NCBI GenBank assembly: GCA_037893225.1
Contig: JAZGUH010000924.1
Span: forward strand, 62,001-126,000
Reading direction: 5' to 3'
From: Hippasteria phrygiana
Taxonomy: Eukaryota > Echinodermata > Asteroidea > Valvatida > Goniasteridae
Length of the DNA: 64,000 nt
Shown here: piece by piece, positions 34,686-45,964 of the stretch
Numbering within the stretch: position 1 is the stretch's first letter
Layout: the number at the start of each line of letters is the position of its first letter
Made by a program: the position numbers and the translations under genes
Notes under the pieces: generated by a model
The model's input: the letters and a program-made list of their open reading frames with translations, nothing else
Databases searched by the model: none
What the model was told of the DNA's origin: nothing

Positions 34686-34907
34686 TTAACCCCTTGAACC
34701 CGGGCATAACGGGTATTTCATGGGGGCGCCAGGCCAGGTTATGCAGCCAAATGAAACAGAAACAAGAGGTTTGTGCAGCCAAGCGTAACGTACACAATAC
34801 CCCAATAATGGATTGAAAATGCAGAGAATGACGTCTATAGACGTCAACCGGCCAGGTGGCAATTTTCAATCCGCACATATTTGTGTCAACCGTACGCAAG
34901 GGGTTAA
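34686..34907. mobile_element. piggyBac-type MITE, subfamily 2
   Basis: TTAACCCCTTGAACCCGG at the left and CGTACGCAAGGGGTTAA at the right. The subfamily 2 interior has GGCGCCAGGCCAGG, TTGTGCAGCCAAGCGTAACG and AATGACGTCTATAGACGTCA. Confidence 0.75.
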
Positions 34908-35101
34908 AGGGTGTGAGTGTCAAGATAATAGTTGCACAATAACAGTTGACAATATTTTATTAAGCATCTTGGACATAATATTTCTATTTACAATACTGAC
35001 AGTATGGTCGCAAGTGCCACTACTAATTTTTAGAGAAGTTTTAACATGTTCAGGACAGATTTTGGCCATCGTCCATCTTATTTACATACAGTGTGAGCTT
35101 T

Positions 35102-35327
35102 TTAACCCCTTGCGTACGGATGACGGAATATGGCGCAAAAAAAACAGTGCCACCAGGCCGGATGACGCCATTGGCCGCTGTTTGTCCAGTTTCAATCCAT
35201 TGTTGGATTATTGTGTATAGGTTACGCTTGACTGCACAAACACGTCACATTGTAGCGGTTCGCTTGGCTGCCAGAGCCGCCGCGGCACCCCGATGTCTCC
35301 CGTAAAATACCATACTCAAGGGGTCAA
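35102..35327 (+). mobile_element. piggyBac-type MITE, subfamily 1
   Basis: TTAACCCCTTGCGTACGGATG at the left and ACTCAAGGGGTCAA at the right (one change in the right TTAA). Full-length interior, opposite orientation to the 28061 copy. Confidence 0.75.
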
Positions 35328-36090
35328 TCAATATTGCTGTAGCTTTTATGGTTCTCTTTTATAGCTTGTGTGCAGTCGTTATGTTAGTGTTCTTTGTGTT
35401 GCATGGGAAAAAGGCTTTGAGAAAAATCTGCCGCCTGCAACCTATGACACATTGTGACACTTTTGCTTTGATCTCCAATAGTCCTCTTCATATTAGTCTG
35501 CAGAACAGGTTTTGTCATTTTCGAAATACAACCTTTAAATATGGATCCTCTCTGCTGAAGTCTGTAGCCAACGAGTCATCAAACGATCCTTGTTCGTTTT
35601 TTGATAACAACTACCAGCGGCGGCGATTTCTCGTCAAGGTTGGGGGTACGGAGAAATAATAACAACTTTGACGCGCTAGTTGTGCAATGACGTCACCCTT
35701 ATTGTATTTGTTTAATTTGTTTTATTGTTATCAACCACGGACGAAGTACTATGGGGATGCTAAAAATAGGTTAACTTTATACTTACCTCTTGAAATACAA
35801 ACAAATATTGAAGATTACATATCCATCCCTGACCAATACTTTTTCGGAAGAACGCACAATCAGTTCAACTGTTATTAGAGAGATCATGTAATCGGAAATT
35901 TTGTATTTGGTGTCTCTTGTGTCTCCTGGGAAATGTTTGAAAATATGCGCTGATGTTTGTGTGTTTTGGTGCATTCTGGTGCATGTAAAAGTCAATGATA
36001 TTGGGGGGGGGGACACTGCCATAGCCGTCCCCTCCACAAAAAATATTGGGGGGGACGTGTCTCCCCGTCCCCCCTGGGATTGCCGCCCAT

Positions 36091-36270
36091 GACAACTACT
36101 TTAAACCAGAGGACTCCTTTAATGCATGGTATGATAGTGTACCTTTAAATATGAAAGCAAATGTGTCTGTCCTTAGGGACATGATTATTGTCAGAGACGG
36201 CATTGTCGAACGTGACATTTTTAAAGACAGTGATATCTCCAGTATAATTTACAATATCCGTGTCAACTGA
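36091..36270 (+). pseudogene. coding-like tail with downstream AATAAA, unassigned
   Basis: Open frame reading NYFKPEDSFNAWYDSVPLN, MKANVSVLRDMIIVRDG and SSIIYNIRVN, then TGA. It is followed by AT-rich sequence and GCGAATAAAG at about 36374. The composition looks protein-like, and the upstream part of the frame is a G-rich repeat. It could be the 3' end of a retrotransposon ORF or a retrocopied gene. No family recognised. Confidence 0.25.
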
Positions 36271-36399
36271 TTTTTTTAAAATATATTTTTCTTTCTATAT
36301 TTAAATGTGATTCTTTTCTTTCTTTTAAAAAAATTGTTATTCTAGTTGCATTTTTGTGCCATGAATTTGTGCGAATAAAGATATTATAATATTCTCTCT

Positions 36400-37329
36400 T
36401 CGCATTAGGGATCCACAGGAAACCATTGTTGTTTCCTTAGGAGTTTAAAAAACGTGATCTTTGTGTTTGTCTTAAAAAAACAGGTGAAAATGAACATGTA
36501 CATAATGAAATGCATGCCGTGACAGCACAGCGTGCTCTTCCGTCCCCACCTACTGCACGAATGCAACAAGATAAACACGGTGCAACGTCATTTCTTCGTA
36601 GGTTCCTTTTCTGTTAGAATAACTGAACTGGCAAATAGCCAAAAGAAATAATGAATAGAAAGTTGTAATTTGTAAAAAACAAAATTGGAAACCGACGGTA
36701 ATGATTTGCACGAACTGAAAACTCCTAATTGAAACTCTTTATAACGAAGTTGGCACCAGTAGCCACGGCAACCAGAAGCTGCTATGGTCCGATGGTGACA
36801 CCTCGTCACCTAGCAACGCACAAGTTTGGCACGGGGGGCATTGCGCCTATCATAGGGTCGCAGTGCTTTATTGAATTTTCACAATTCGGGACCGAATGTT
36901 GTCTTAGTTGCCGAGGGACACTGGAGCAACAAAGAGATTACTAGAGGTCAAGGCAAAATTTATGAGAATCCATGGAAGTATCCAATTAAAGAGGCTCGGA
37001 TTTTAATGAATTTATACGGTGGTAATTTGTCACTGAAATGTGCAGGACAACAAAGAGACTGACATGTGATGTACCGCGGTGACGTTTTTGACAAAGACCA
37101 TATTGGCTTCACTGAAAAAGATTTGTAGGGTTTCAACAAATTCTACTGAAACAGGAAGTGACTAGTTTAATGTTATCCTGCAAAAGAAGAAAGAGGCAGT
37201 TAGTCCAACAAGCTTGGACCTGTCAGAACTGGATGCCATCAGCAGTGAGACGTTCAATAGTGTGACAGTAATAAGAAGAAGTTATCGTTGACTTTTTATT
37301 ACACAAAAGAAGTGACAAAGTATGCCTAC
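36400..37329. other. nothing recognised
   Basis: No splice-flanked open frame or repeat identified. Confidence 0.45.
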
Positions 37330-37431
37330 AGTAACCTTACAAGGTTACCTTACAAGGTTACCTTACAAGGTTACCTTACAAGGTTACCTTACAAGGTTAC
37401 CTTACAAGGTTACCTTACAAGGTTACTGCAC
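37330..37431 (+). repeat. 13-bp minisatellite AAGGTTACCTTAC
   Basis: About seven perfect 13-bp units. The array is bounded by CAGTAACCTTACAAGG and CCTTACAAGGTTACTG, so its ends are inverted copies. No matching target duplication. Confidence 0.8.
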
Positions 37432-37569
37432 CAAATGTGAAACGAGAAACCCCTTTTGCATCTTCTTGATGCATTCAGAGCACTAGCAAATAATGCAATG
37501 TAGAAAGAACTGAGTTTCGACAACATAGCTAAAAGTTTACAACCAAATACAGGCTGTCAAGCAGACCTA

Positions 37570-37730
37570 CAATCCCGGCCAAATCTCGCTGGGCCCCCGA
37601 CCCCCCTGCCCCCGGTCAATGTTGGCTCTCATTGCGCGGAATGCGCTCCGGCTTGATATTACAACATTGAGCGGGGGCGCGGGGAGGGTATGTTTATCAT
37701 CATGTGGCCCAAGCATTTTGGCCGGGATTG
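37570..37730. mobile_element. TA-flanked MITE with CAATCCCGGCC ends
   Basis: 161 bp with CAATCCCGGCCAAAT at the left and TTTTGGCCGGGATTG at the right, flanked by TA. The GC-rich left interior (GGGCCCCCGACCCCC) is unlike its surroundings. Confidence 0.65.
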
Positions 37731-38320
37731 TAGGTGAAAAAGTAGGAGAATAGTAGGATCGAAAGTAGGACTTTTGCGGGCTTTCTGGAGTAGTTTTCGT
37801 TGATACTGACCCATGTCCACAGCATCACAAGCCTCATTTGGCATGTTCTGTACTCACAACACTTTTGCTCCATCCTCAAGCTCTTGGAAGTAAAATTGTC
37901 TGTGATTTTCATATGACAGTGTTTCATATGACTATTGTGAAAAAAATCAATGAGATTTTATTTTTCGTTGTTGTGGGACAAAACAATAGAAAAAAGCAGA
38001 AAAAAATAGGTTTCAAGAAAAAAGTAGGAAAAGTAGGAATACTTGAAAGCCAGCAGAAACCTTACCACAGAAACCAAGGAAACCAAACAATTGAAACAAA
38101 GAAGACAAAAAAACAACACACTAACATGCAGCATCTGGTATGGATTTCTGTCCAAAAGTTCCGAGATACAAGGACAAAGATGGACATTGAAAAATCCCAG
38201 GACTGCTTGACAGAGCGGAATGAGAAAACTAAAAATAGCATTCAATCAAATGTCAGTATTTGGAGACCACAAACCCAGCTAGCAATCACATACTCTTTCA
38301 ATACAAGTATCCTAGATTCT

Positions 38321-38530
38321 TTAACCCCTTGACACCGGATTTCATATGGGCGCCAGGCCGGCTTGTGCAGCCAAGCAAAACGGAAACAAGAGGCTTGTGC
38401 AGCCAAGCATAACGTACACAATACCCCAATAATGGATTGAAAATGCAGAAATTCACGTGTATAGACATTACCCGGCCAGGTGGCAATTTCAATCTGCACG
38501 AATTTGTGTCAACCAGTGGCAAGGGGTTAA
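38321..38530. mobile_element. piggyBac-type MITE, subfamily 2
   Basis: TTAACCCCTTGACACCGGAT and GCAAGGGGTTAA at the ends, TTAA on both sides. The interior matches the 34686-34907 copy. Confidence 0.75.
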
Positions 38531-38713
38531 CCCTGACCCCCACGAGGTATTCTCTCAGCACCCAGCCAGATTTAACAGAATGCAACACAGCTGAAAAAAG
38601 AACCCTGCCAAATGCAATGTTGCACTGTGCAGTGAACTCATCTGTACCAGCCTTGTTGCTAGAGGCTTATACATGTATGTATAATACTAAATACAAAATA
38701 ATGCATCAGACCA

Positions 38714-38965
38714 GGGCCCAATTTCATGGCTCTGCTTACCGTTAGCGAAAAATCCCCGCTTACTGTAGCAGAAAATTCTGTGCTTACGGCAAGCGTATTT
38801 CACGCGTCAGCTGGGAATTTTGGCTCCTGAGCATGCGTACATCCCGTAACTAAGGATTCTGTGCTTGCAGGGTTAGTGCAGAATTTTTCCTGCTAGAGCA
38901 GTTAGCGCAAAATGGTGGTCGTAAGCGCGGAAAGCTGTGGTTAGCAGAGCCATGAAATTGGGCCC
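38714..38965. mobile_element. MITE with GGGCCCAATTTCATGGCTCTGC ends
   Basis: 252 bp bounded by GGGCCCAATTTCATGGCTC and its inverted copy GAGCCATGAAATTGGGCCC. Inside are alternating GCTTAC/GTAAGC-type motifs (AGAAAATTCTGTGCTTACGG). This end sequence is common in ambulacrarian genomes as I recall. A related fragment is at 23903-23930. Confidence 0.7.
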
Positions 38966-39086
38966 AGGAGACATGCCTTGACTGCTATTAAAATGCAACA
39001 ACTTTTTACCCATTGGTGCATTCTGTTGCATTTAGCAGGGTTATAAGGCTTAATGTACGCTCATCAAAGTGCATGGACTTGTCCGC

Positions 39087-39316
39087 TCAACCCCAATACC
39101 TTTGTCACTTTTTATACTGGAAAGTCTCCTGAATCTGTCAAAATCCAATACATTGCAGTATTTAAACCTATGGCACATTCTTTGTACTTAGATCAATGGG
39201 GGCATCATAGCTCCTTGTAAAGTAATGGTGCCAAGGGCTCTACGGTCGTGAATCCATTAAATTACAACAAAACATGGTGTTGGATTTTTTTGCTGGATTT
39301 GGGACGGTTAGGGTTA
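39087..39316 (+). mobile_element. CCCTAAC-family MITE, diverged
   Basis: TCAACCCCAATACC start. Interior ATGGCACATTCTTTGTACTT and GGGGCATCATAGCTCC. Ends GGGACGGTTAGGGTTAA. Confidence 0.6.
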
Positions 39317-40149
39317 ATGTCCAATCAAATGGACATGGCCCTTCTTTAGATTATAATACAAACTTATATAACAGCCAAACAGAAAACATGCAGTGAAGCT
39401 CTAAGTTGCATGGCATTGTGGGACAGTTTGTGCTAGATTCATCGCACAAACTTTCCCACAATGCGGTGCAACATATACCTGCACTGCATACTTCCGATCT
39501 GTCCATAAAAAGGGTCTATGGCTAAGACCAGGAGGCAGTCAGTTGTGCAACTGAGCAGAGTACTTGGTATTGTTTACAATGCAAATACCGCCCTCTGTCA
39601 ACATTGCCCTATCTCCAATATACTTTGTTGGATGCGCAGATCAAAGTTGGTTAAGTCCAGACCCTACACCCTAATGAATAGCTTACGATATTCTCTGTGA
39701 TCCCATCTACATCACCACGCATCGACACACTCCTCACGCTTACACAATGCCGGTATTCCATCGCCGCTGCCATCGTGTCGGTCCTCCTGCCCACAACGCA
39801 TCCCGACACCCTGGGCTCGATGAACTCAGTTACATTTCAACACCATCAGCAGCCAAGCCACACCGCATGCAAATGTTGAGGCTCAACAGACAGCAAGCGG
39901 AGGACGCAGAAATATCGTACGTCTTCCAGGATAAAACAACATCCTCGGCCAGTGCTGCTGACCGTTTTAAGCAGGAGGCAATCAAATCTACGAACGGGAC
40001 AAAGTCAATTCACCTTCCGGCGGAACACAAACGATTCCCCGCCTCGAATAGCACTTCTCTTTGAATATTCACAGAGTTAGTTTTTTTTTTGGTGAGGAAT
40101 GGACATTTTAATGTCTTCACCTTCCTTATCTCTTCAGAGTTCATGGCAA
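39317..40149. other. nothing recognised; partly GC-balanced
   Basis: 39690-40060 has overlapping open frames in two phases, without protein motifs. Confidence 0.4.
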
Positions 40150-40435
40150 TGATTACTCTGGGAAACCTCTATTATTCCACAATGCCTCAAGCACTCTCAC
40201 TCCTTTCTCTTTCTGGACTCTCCAATCCGAGGATGTTTTTTCTACCTTGCGCGAGTGGAGTGTGAGAGGAGTCCAAGAGGCCATGACTTCTGGGGCTATT
40301 TCGGTGCATTTGTTAAGTGCACGCTGCTGAGGGTGGAGTGCCTTTCTGGCAAATGTTCCGAACTCTTTTATTTGAGGAGATCTCGTGCGGGGTAATCCTG
40401 TAGCAGTCATTGCCCCCAGGCAAAACCTCTGCCCA
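40150..40435 (-). other. coding-like minus-strand ORF, unassigned
   Basis: 85-residue open frame with RTRSPQIKEFGTFARKALHP and SRKVEKTSSDWRVQKEKGVR. It has balanced, charged composition but no start, splice or family evidence I can name. It may be a degenerate transposon fragment. Confidence 0.2.
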
Positions 40436-40687
40436 CTAAGATGTGCTGACTTTGCACTTGAGGGGGGGGGGGGGGGGTGTCATCTAAAATTAAGTTAGCA
40501 ATTCGGCACGGAGGGTAAAGATTCTTTACAAAGTTGGAGAGGGCCTGTTAAAGACATTCTGTACTGGCTATCTTACAAGCAATATAACCCTATTCTTTAC
40601 ACAAAACTTTGACAAACTGGTGCAACTGGAGAGATATACCGTACCCTGTGGAGACTTGAAAACAATAGAGTCAAAGGGACTGAATAG

Positions 40688-42356
40688 CAGTGTTGGAGTA
40701 CTCGTCCCCGTACTCGTACTCGAGTACAACTCGAGTACACGTAAGTACTCGGCCCGTACTCGACTATCAGTATTGAAAATTATTTGGACTTGGCCCGTAC
40801 TCGAATCTTTGTACTCAAATTTTGCACGGACTCGATGGATTGGTACTCGGTACTCGACTCCAGTACTCGAGAGTATCAATCGAGTACATTCCTTTTTAAT
40901 TTATTTCGCAACGCTAGCGCGGTGCGCTGGTTCTAGTTCCCGCCTCCCCAATACTACTAACATTCGAAGTCGTACAGCACCGAGGATTCGTGAATCGGGA
41001 GCCAGCCAAGCCCATGCTTCTTATGCTTGCTCGCCGCTTCACGGTTACCAGTGAGGCCATTTCGGGATTTTTCCCAAGCAAAATCCTTGTCCCAGCGCTT
41101 CGTGAGCACATTTTAAGCACATGTATTGTCCGTTGCTTAGGTAAATCTTGGGAATTTTACAGCGTGAACGCATGCACAAAACAGCGCAAGGCTTTTTCCG
41201 GCCGGTGGATTGGCCTACGTACGTGCGTACATTTATATCACATGTGCTGCTCGCTACATCGTTCATGTCGTTGCATTTTTCTTAGCTTAGTTTTCCTTGC
41301 TCCGTGGTTTATGCATGAAAGATTGAATATGTCATCAGTTTCGGACCTAATTAAATGGGGATATAAAGATCACCGAGAGTTCGTCACTGGTGGGAAAAAG
41401 CATCAAGCCGTTTTGTTATATTGTGTGTGCTGCATGTGTGCAAAAAACAGCAATAGGTCAATTGCACACTGCACAGTAGCTCTAAAGGCAAATGTGACGC
41501 TCTGGAGCATAATGAGGAATGTTCCAAAAGACCAGTTTTCAAGTAATCATTGCTTAGTTAAAGTCATGTGCACGTGCAAATCATGGCAGATTCAATTATG
41601 AGATCTTTTTATTATTGGAAAGCTTTTAGTGTAATCTATTTTGGTACATGTAAAAAGAAAAGTTATAAAAAACCTGACGTTGTTGATGGCACATTGACTG
41701 CACTTGTATTGCAGGATTTTTTCAAAGCTGTTTTTCTCCAAATATGCTGTCTGCATGGTTGCTGAAGTACAGTGTCGTTCCTTTCACATATCAATAAGGT
41801 AAGAGGATTATTATCAGAAAGCCAATTACATGTAATTCCTCTTTATCCTGGCATTTTATTCTCAAAATGTCAAACTTGAAACATTTCTCAATGCTCCAGA
41901 GGGTCACAAATGTTTGAAACTCGGTATCGGTATGATTAACAGCCTTTGGTAAGGCTTCACATATAAAATATACATGTACATGTGTGACATAATTTAGGAA
42001 ACTCATATGTTTTACACTAATAAAAGTTGTTTTTAAAAGTGTTTACCACTTCGTAAAGAAGATTGGATTACACGTTGTTTGTATTATTTAATTTAATTTA
42101 ATTTAATTTAATTTAATTTAATTCAATGTTGTACTTTTTTGGTACTGTACTCGTACTCGGACTCGGACTCAGGTACTCGGACTCGGACTCGGACTTAGGT
42201 ACTCGGACTCGGCCCAGTACTCGGCCTTGAATGTACTCGTACTTGGTGCTTTGGACTCGGACTCATTACCAGTGTACTTGGACTCGACCCGGGACTCGGC
42301 CCCTAAAGTACTCGGAGTACTCTGTACTCGGATTTGAGGACTCGACTCCAACACTG
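40688..42356. mobile_element. hAT-like element with hexamer terminal arrays (locus E)
   Basis: 1669 bp with ends CAGTGTTGGAGTACTCG and CGACTCCAACACTG. The perfect duplication CTGAATAG lies at 40680-40687 and 42357-42364. The terminal ~180-bp zones are packed with GTACTC/GGACTCGG hexamer variants (40697-40870 and 42143-42345). The end sequence CAGTGTTGGAGTCGAGTCC, read from the right, is nearly that of the foldback family. The interior has an open frame at 40990-41601 (+) of 203 residues without a domain I recognise. It is either a transposase remnant or chance. An (AATTT)n tract lies at 42087-42123. It is inserted inside an older repeat. Confidence 0.87.
42087..42123 (+). repeat. (AATTT)n microsatellite inside hAT locus E
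   Basis: Seven pentamer units. Confidence 0.95.
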
Positions 42357-42364
42357 CTGAATAG

Positions 42365-42490
42365 GTCTCCTCAAGGCAATTCTATGGGTTAGGTTGTCTC
42401 CACAAGGAATTTTGTGTACAAAGTCTATGGGGGTTTGCTTAAGTACAGGGACAAAGGGGAGAACAATGCCATGTCTCCACAGGGATGCAA
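42365..42490 (+). repeat. dispersed repeat R4, right half split by hAT locus E
   Basis: GTCTCCTCAAGGCAATTCTA, TTTTGTGTACAAAGTCTATG, CATGTCTCCACAGGG. The left half is 40635-40687 (CCCTGTGGAGACTTG, AACAATAGAG). Confidence 0.65.
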
Positions 42491-43089
42491 AAACGCCCAT
42501 GGGTGTACTCAGTGTGTTCATAAAAACCATTTGCTGAAAGCAACAACTTGAATGTGACAAAGTTTGAATTCTTCTGAACTAACCAAACTACAAGGGAAAC
42601 TGACTATGTAATTTTAATGACATTAAAGTCAAAGACATAAACTGGAAGGAGTTCTTCTGAAATTGCACAAAAATATGCTTAGTTTTTTCTCCAATATCCT
42701 CTGATAATAACATGATCAAATTTATTTCAGAGAGAACAAATAATAAACTAGACATAGTGTGTCTGTTTTTACAGAACACATGGCTTTTCCGTTTTTGCTT
42801 TTTTCTTTGGTGAAAGATTGTTTTGTTGCGTGAGATGTAGTTTTTCTATATTACTAAAGTACGTTGTTTTACAGAATATAAACAGTATTGAGTTTCGTAG
42901 GCCTATACTATACTTGTCAGCCAAAAGAAACTGAGGATGGAAAACATTGATCGAAATATCCTGCAAGAAAAAATAAAAAATAAAAAACCTAAAAATTAAC
43001 ATAAAATCGTCAGATAGCATCATCGTGACGTCGCATACATTTTCATCTTTACCACTTGCCTGGATTATTCTATCAGTTCCCATAAAAAG

Positions 43090-43810
43090 CAAAATCAGAT
43101 CTCTCACGGTTGATCTTCAAACCATTTTCAAAGATTAAATCTAGAAATCTTCAATTGCTTGTAATCTGATACTTGGTGACGTCATCGAGACGTCATTATC
43201 AGAAAGCTCGGGAGCTATGTTAACTCTGCTATCCGAAGCAAAAATCTGGATTATATCTCTTGCGGTTGATTTTTCAGCAATTTTTTAAGGTTTAAAAGTC
43301 TTTTCATTGTAACTTCCGGTCTGGTGATGTTATCAATCTTTAAATTTCTCCCCTCAAGTTGTTCTTAGCATGAAGCTGATTATATACATCAATTATAAGT
43401 GATTTTAGCAAACTTCGCCACACACATCAACTGATTGTTCATTTTAAACATTTTTCAACCTGCCGCTAGAGGGCGCTCTAACATTATATGACGTTACCAA
43501 TTATGATTTTTTTAAGTACAACCTAGCCGGAGACTATCATCATTGAAAGCAAGTTCACATCTTTTTCCACTTTCAAATTATAGGGCACTTCCGGTTTGGA
43601 CCGGAAGGAAGGGTCACGTGATTTGACGCACACGAGATAAAATGAAGATCCTGGTTTATACTATCCATTGACACTAAAACAAAGATTAGGGGTCTCACGG
43701 TTGATTTTATATAGCATTTTAAAGATTAAAAATATTTAAATCGCTTGTAATATGACACCTGATGATGTCATCATGACGTCACTCTTTGGCATACAATTTC
43801 AGCTTAGGGT
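43090..43810 (+). repeat. diverged tandem units with TGACGTCA-like motifs
   Basis: At least three diverged units: TCTCTCACGGTTGATC ... GGTGACGTCATCGAGACGTC (43097-43200); TCTCTTGCGGTTGATTTTTC ... CTGGTGATGTTATC (43254-43330); GTCTCACGGTTGATTTTAT ... TGATGTCATCATGACGTCAC (43693-43785). Spacing is irregular. Confidence 0.5.
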
Positions 43811-43939
43811 CTATGTTTGTGTTAAGTTTGATTAAGATCTGAAGTTGTTTAGTGACCAAAATAAGAACACTTTAAAGGAAGAAAAAGAAAAATAATCAGA
43901 ACAAAAACAAAGCCTTTTCCAATTTTTTTGGAAAAGCCA

Positions 43940-44070
43940 AAAATTGGCAGTAGTTGGATTTGAACCAGCAACCTCCGGATTACTGTACCGTGCTCTATCA
44001 ATTGAGCTGTCTTGCCCTATGTTGGCCGTCTCCCAATTTATCGGTATCTTTGTTTAGGGGTGCTGGTAAG
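43940..44070 (-). mobile_element. tRNA-like SINE, family 1, partial
   Basis: Minus strand. Box B reads TGGATTTGAACCAGC on the plus strand. Box A lies near 44000 (CTCTATCAATTGAGCTGTC). The 5' part is present to about 44070. Confidence 0.65.
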
Positions 44071-44599
44071 ATAAGCCTCAGGAAATTTTGATAAAAAACC
44101 TACTGTTAAATATAACATACCCAACTGATGCAACATGACGACCACTGCAATAATCTAAAAACAACCACCTTCCTGACTACACGTAGGTCTGATCAACTGA
44201 CCTAAATGTACAGGGACATTATGACCACACTATGCTCTATTTTACATACATTCAGCTATCAGTCAGAAGATCTGGGCCAAGCCTTCCGACAAATGATCAG
44301 ACAGGGAAAAGAAAAACTGCCGCTCAACCCGTTAGACAACACGACTGAACACCCCGCCGGATATGAAGGTCTCTTAACCCCCGCGATCAATATGAGACTA
44401 GTCGAAATTTCATTCTCAATCATTCTCTCTGCGAGTGGCTTGCCGCAAATGAAATAAACCACGATGATCACTGCACTTTTCTCTCTCTTTTCTCTCTTCT
44501 CTCGAGTAATCTGCACTTTTGAAAGCTTCTCTACCTTCGATTCATGAGTGAAGTGAACTTTTAAGGAGCTTTTTTTCTTTTTTTTTGGTCCGGTGCATT

Positions 44600-44860
44600 C
44601 TGCTTTCACACTGTTGGCTCTCATTGGTGAGTGCTTTGTAATTCACACCCCACTGACCAATCGGGGTGGTTTTCATTTACAAGGGGATGGTTTCCATAGC
44701 TATCAGTCAAGTAGGAGCCAAACGGTTGGTTGACGAATGTCATGTGATGACATTTGTCAATTCTGATTGGACTGGGAATCGGAAGAGGTGGCTTTAAGTC
44801 ATTGGATGCCAAGCATGCGTGAGCCGCATTGATCGCCGATGGGGCATTACTCATGGCTAA
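44600..44860. promoter_or_regulatory. cluster of CCAAT/ATTGG boxes with a long palindrome
   Basis: CTCATTGGTGAG, GACCAATCGG, CTGATTGGACT and TCATTGGATG lie within 180 bp. The palindrome TGACGAATGTCAT-GTG-ATGACATTTGTCA (44731-44759) is among them. It may be a promoter-like region or a repeat; no start site is visible. Confidence 0.25.
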
Positions 44861-45264
44861 GTGACGCGCATGGATTCATCTCAAGCTACGATTCCGTCGT
44901 ACATCATCTGGAATACAACACTGCTGAACTCCCAACTTGCTGCAATGAGAGTGTTATCAAGTCAGGAAAGCCCAGCTACCATTAAAGATTTCCCACCACA
45001 AAAGTCACAGGTCAAGACTTGGAATTTAATTACTTTGGCAAATCTTCACATACAACCAAATTCCCAATGGTAACCTTTTGGTATTAAAAATTAAGATTTT
45101 TTTAAAGATTTAGTTCCAAAAATATATATATTTTTCAAGCAAAAGATATATTAAAAAAAAATTCAAAGTATTATTTAACATACAACCTTCACATTGCCTG
45201 TTTCACAAGAAAGTGACATATTGGGTAGAGTTTTTGGTCTCACTATTTATAAACACTATCTATC

Positions 45265-45415
45265 ACTTTGTAGTGCGACAAATACATCCCATCCCTCACA
45301 GGGTGGTGAAACAAATATATCCCACCCCTAACGTGGTGAAACAAATATATCCCATCCCTCACGTTGTGGTGCAACAAATATATCACATCCATCAAGTTAT
45401 GGTGCAACTAGAACA
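45265..45415 (+). repeat. 28-32 bp tandem repeat
   Basis: Four to five diverged units around GGTGAAACAAATATATCCCA and CCCTCACGTTGTGGTGCAAC. Confidence 0.7.
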
Positions 45416-45659
45416 AAATGATTGTTCGATAATATTAGTGAACGCTGAACTAGTACCAAGATTCATCAAACTTCCAATGGCATTAATAATGTCTTCCATA
45501 ATTGTCATCAGAATAAGAACACATTTAAGAGAGTACACAGGGAATGAAGAACGACAAACTGGACATGTCAAAGAAACTTCCGCAGGGCATGTCTAACATA
45601 CTATAGTGTATAATTCGTCAAACAATCCACAAGGGAAACTTGACTTGGTAAATTTGAAT

Positions 45660-45725
45660 ACATTTTCAAAGTGAACAAAGAAAACTGGCAGGAGCAGGAT
45701 TCGAACCTGCAACCTCCGGAATACA
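45660..45725 (-). mobile_element. tRNA-like SINE, family 1, 3' fragment
   Basis: Minus-strand tail and box B only (AAAGTGAACAAAGAAAACTG, GGATTCGAACCTGC), stopping at CCTCCGGAATAC. Confidence 0.65.
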
Positions 45726-45964
45726 CTATAGTGTAGAGTGACTTCTTATCATGGCCGGACTTATCAAACTGCACTTTCGGCATATCTTGAACTGGCTAGT
45801 TTTACAGGGCTACAGGCAGAAGTTGGCAGTTTCAGGAAAACTAACCAAAACAAGAGTTCTGAGAAGCAAGTTAAAAACAAGAACTATGGTTAAAGGTTGA
45901 AAATTGTTAGACTGACAGAGCCCAAACCTTCGTTATAGTCAACCACATCTTGTCAACTATTTAA

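Noticed and set aside
35348..35659. 103-residue plus ORF with a hydrophobic N-terminus
   Set aside because: No family, splice or promoter evidence; composition compatible with chance.
35783..36037. Minus-strand exon ending AAGAG|GTAAGTAT
   Set aside because: The donor is strong, but the acceptor is weak, and part of the frame lies in a G-rich repeat. The phase cannot be tied to RIMBP.
37838..38332. 164-residue Lys/Gln-rich plus ORF
   Set aside because: A-rich low-complexity sequence.
40990..41601. 203-residue ORF as an active hAT transposase
   Set aside because: No BED zinc finger or hAT dimerisation block could be recognised, and the element is too short for an autonomous copy. Kept only as a possible remnant.
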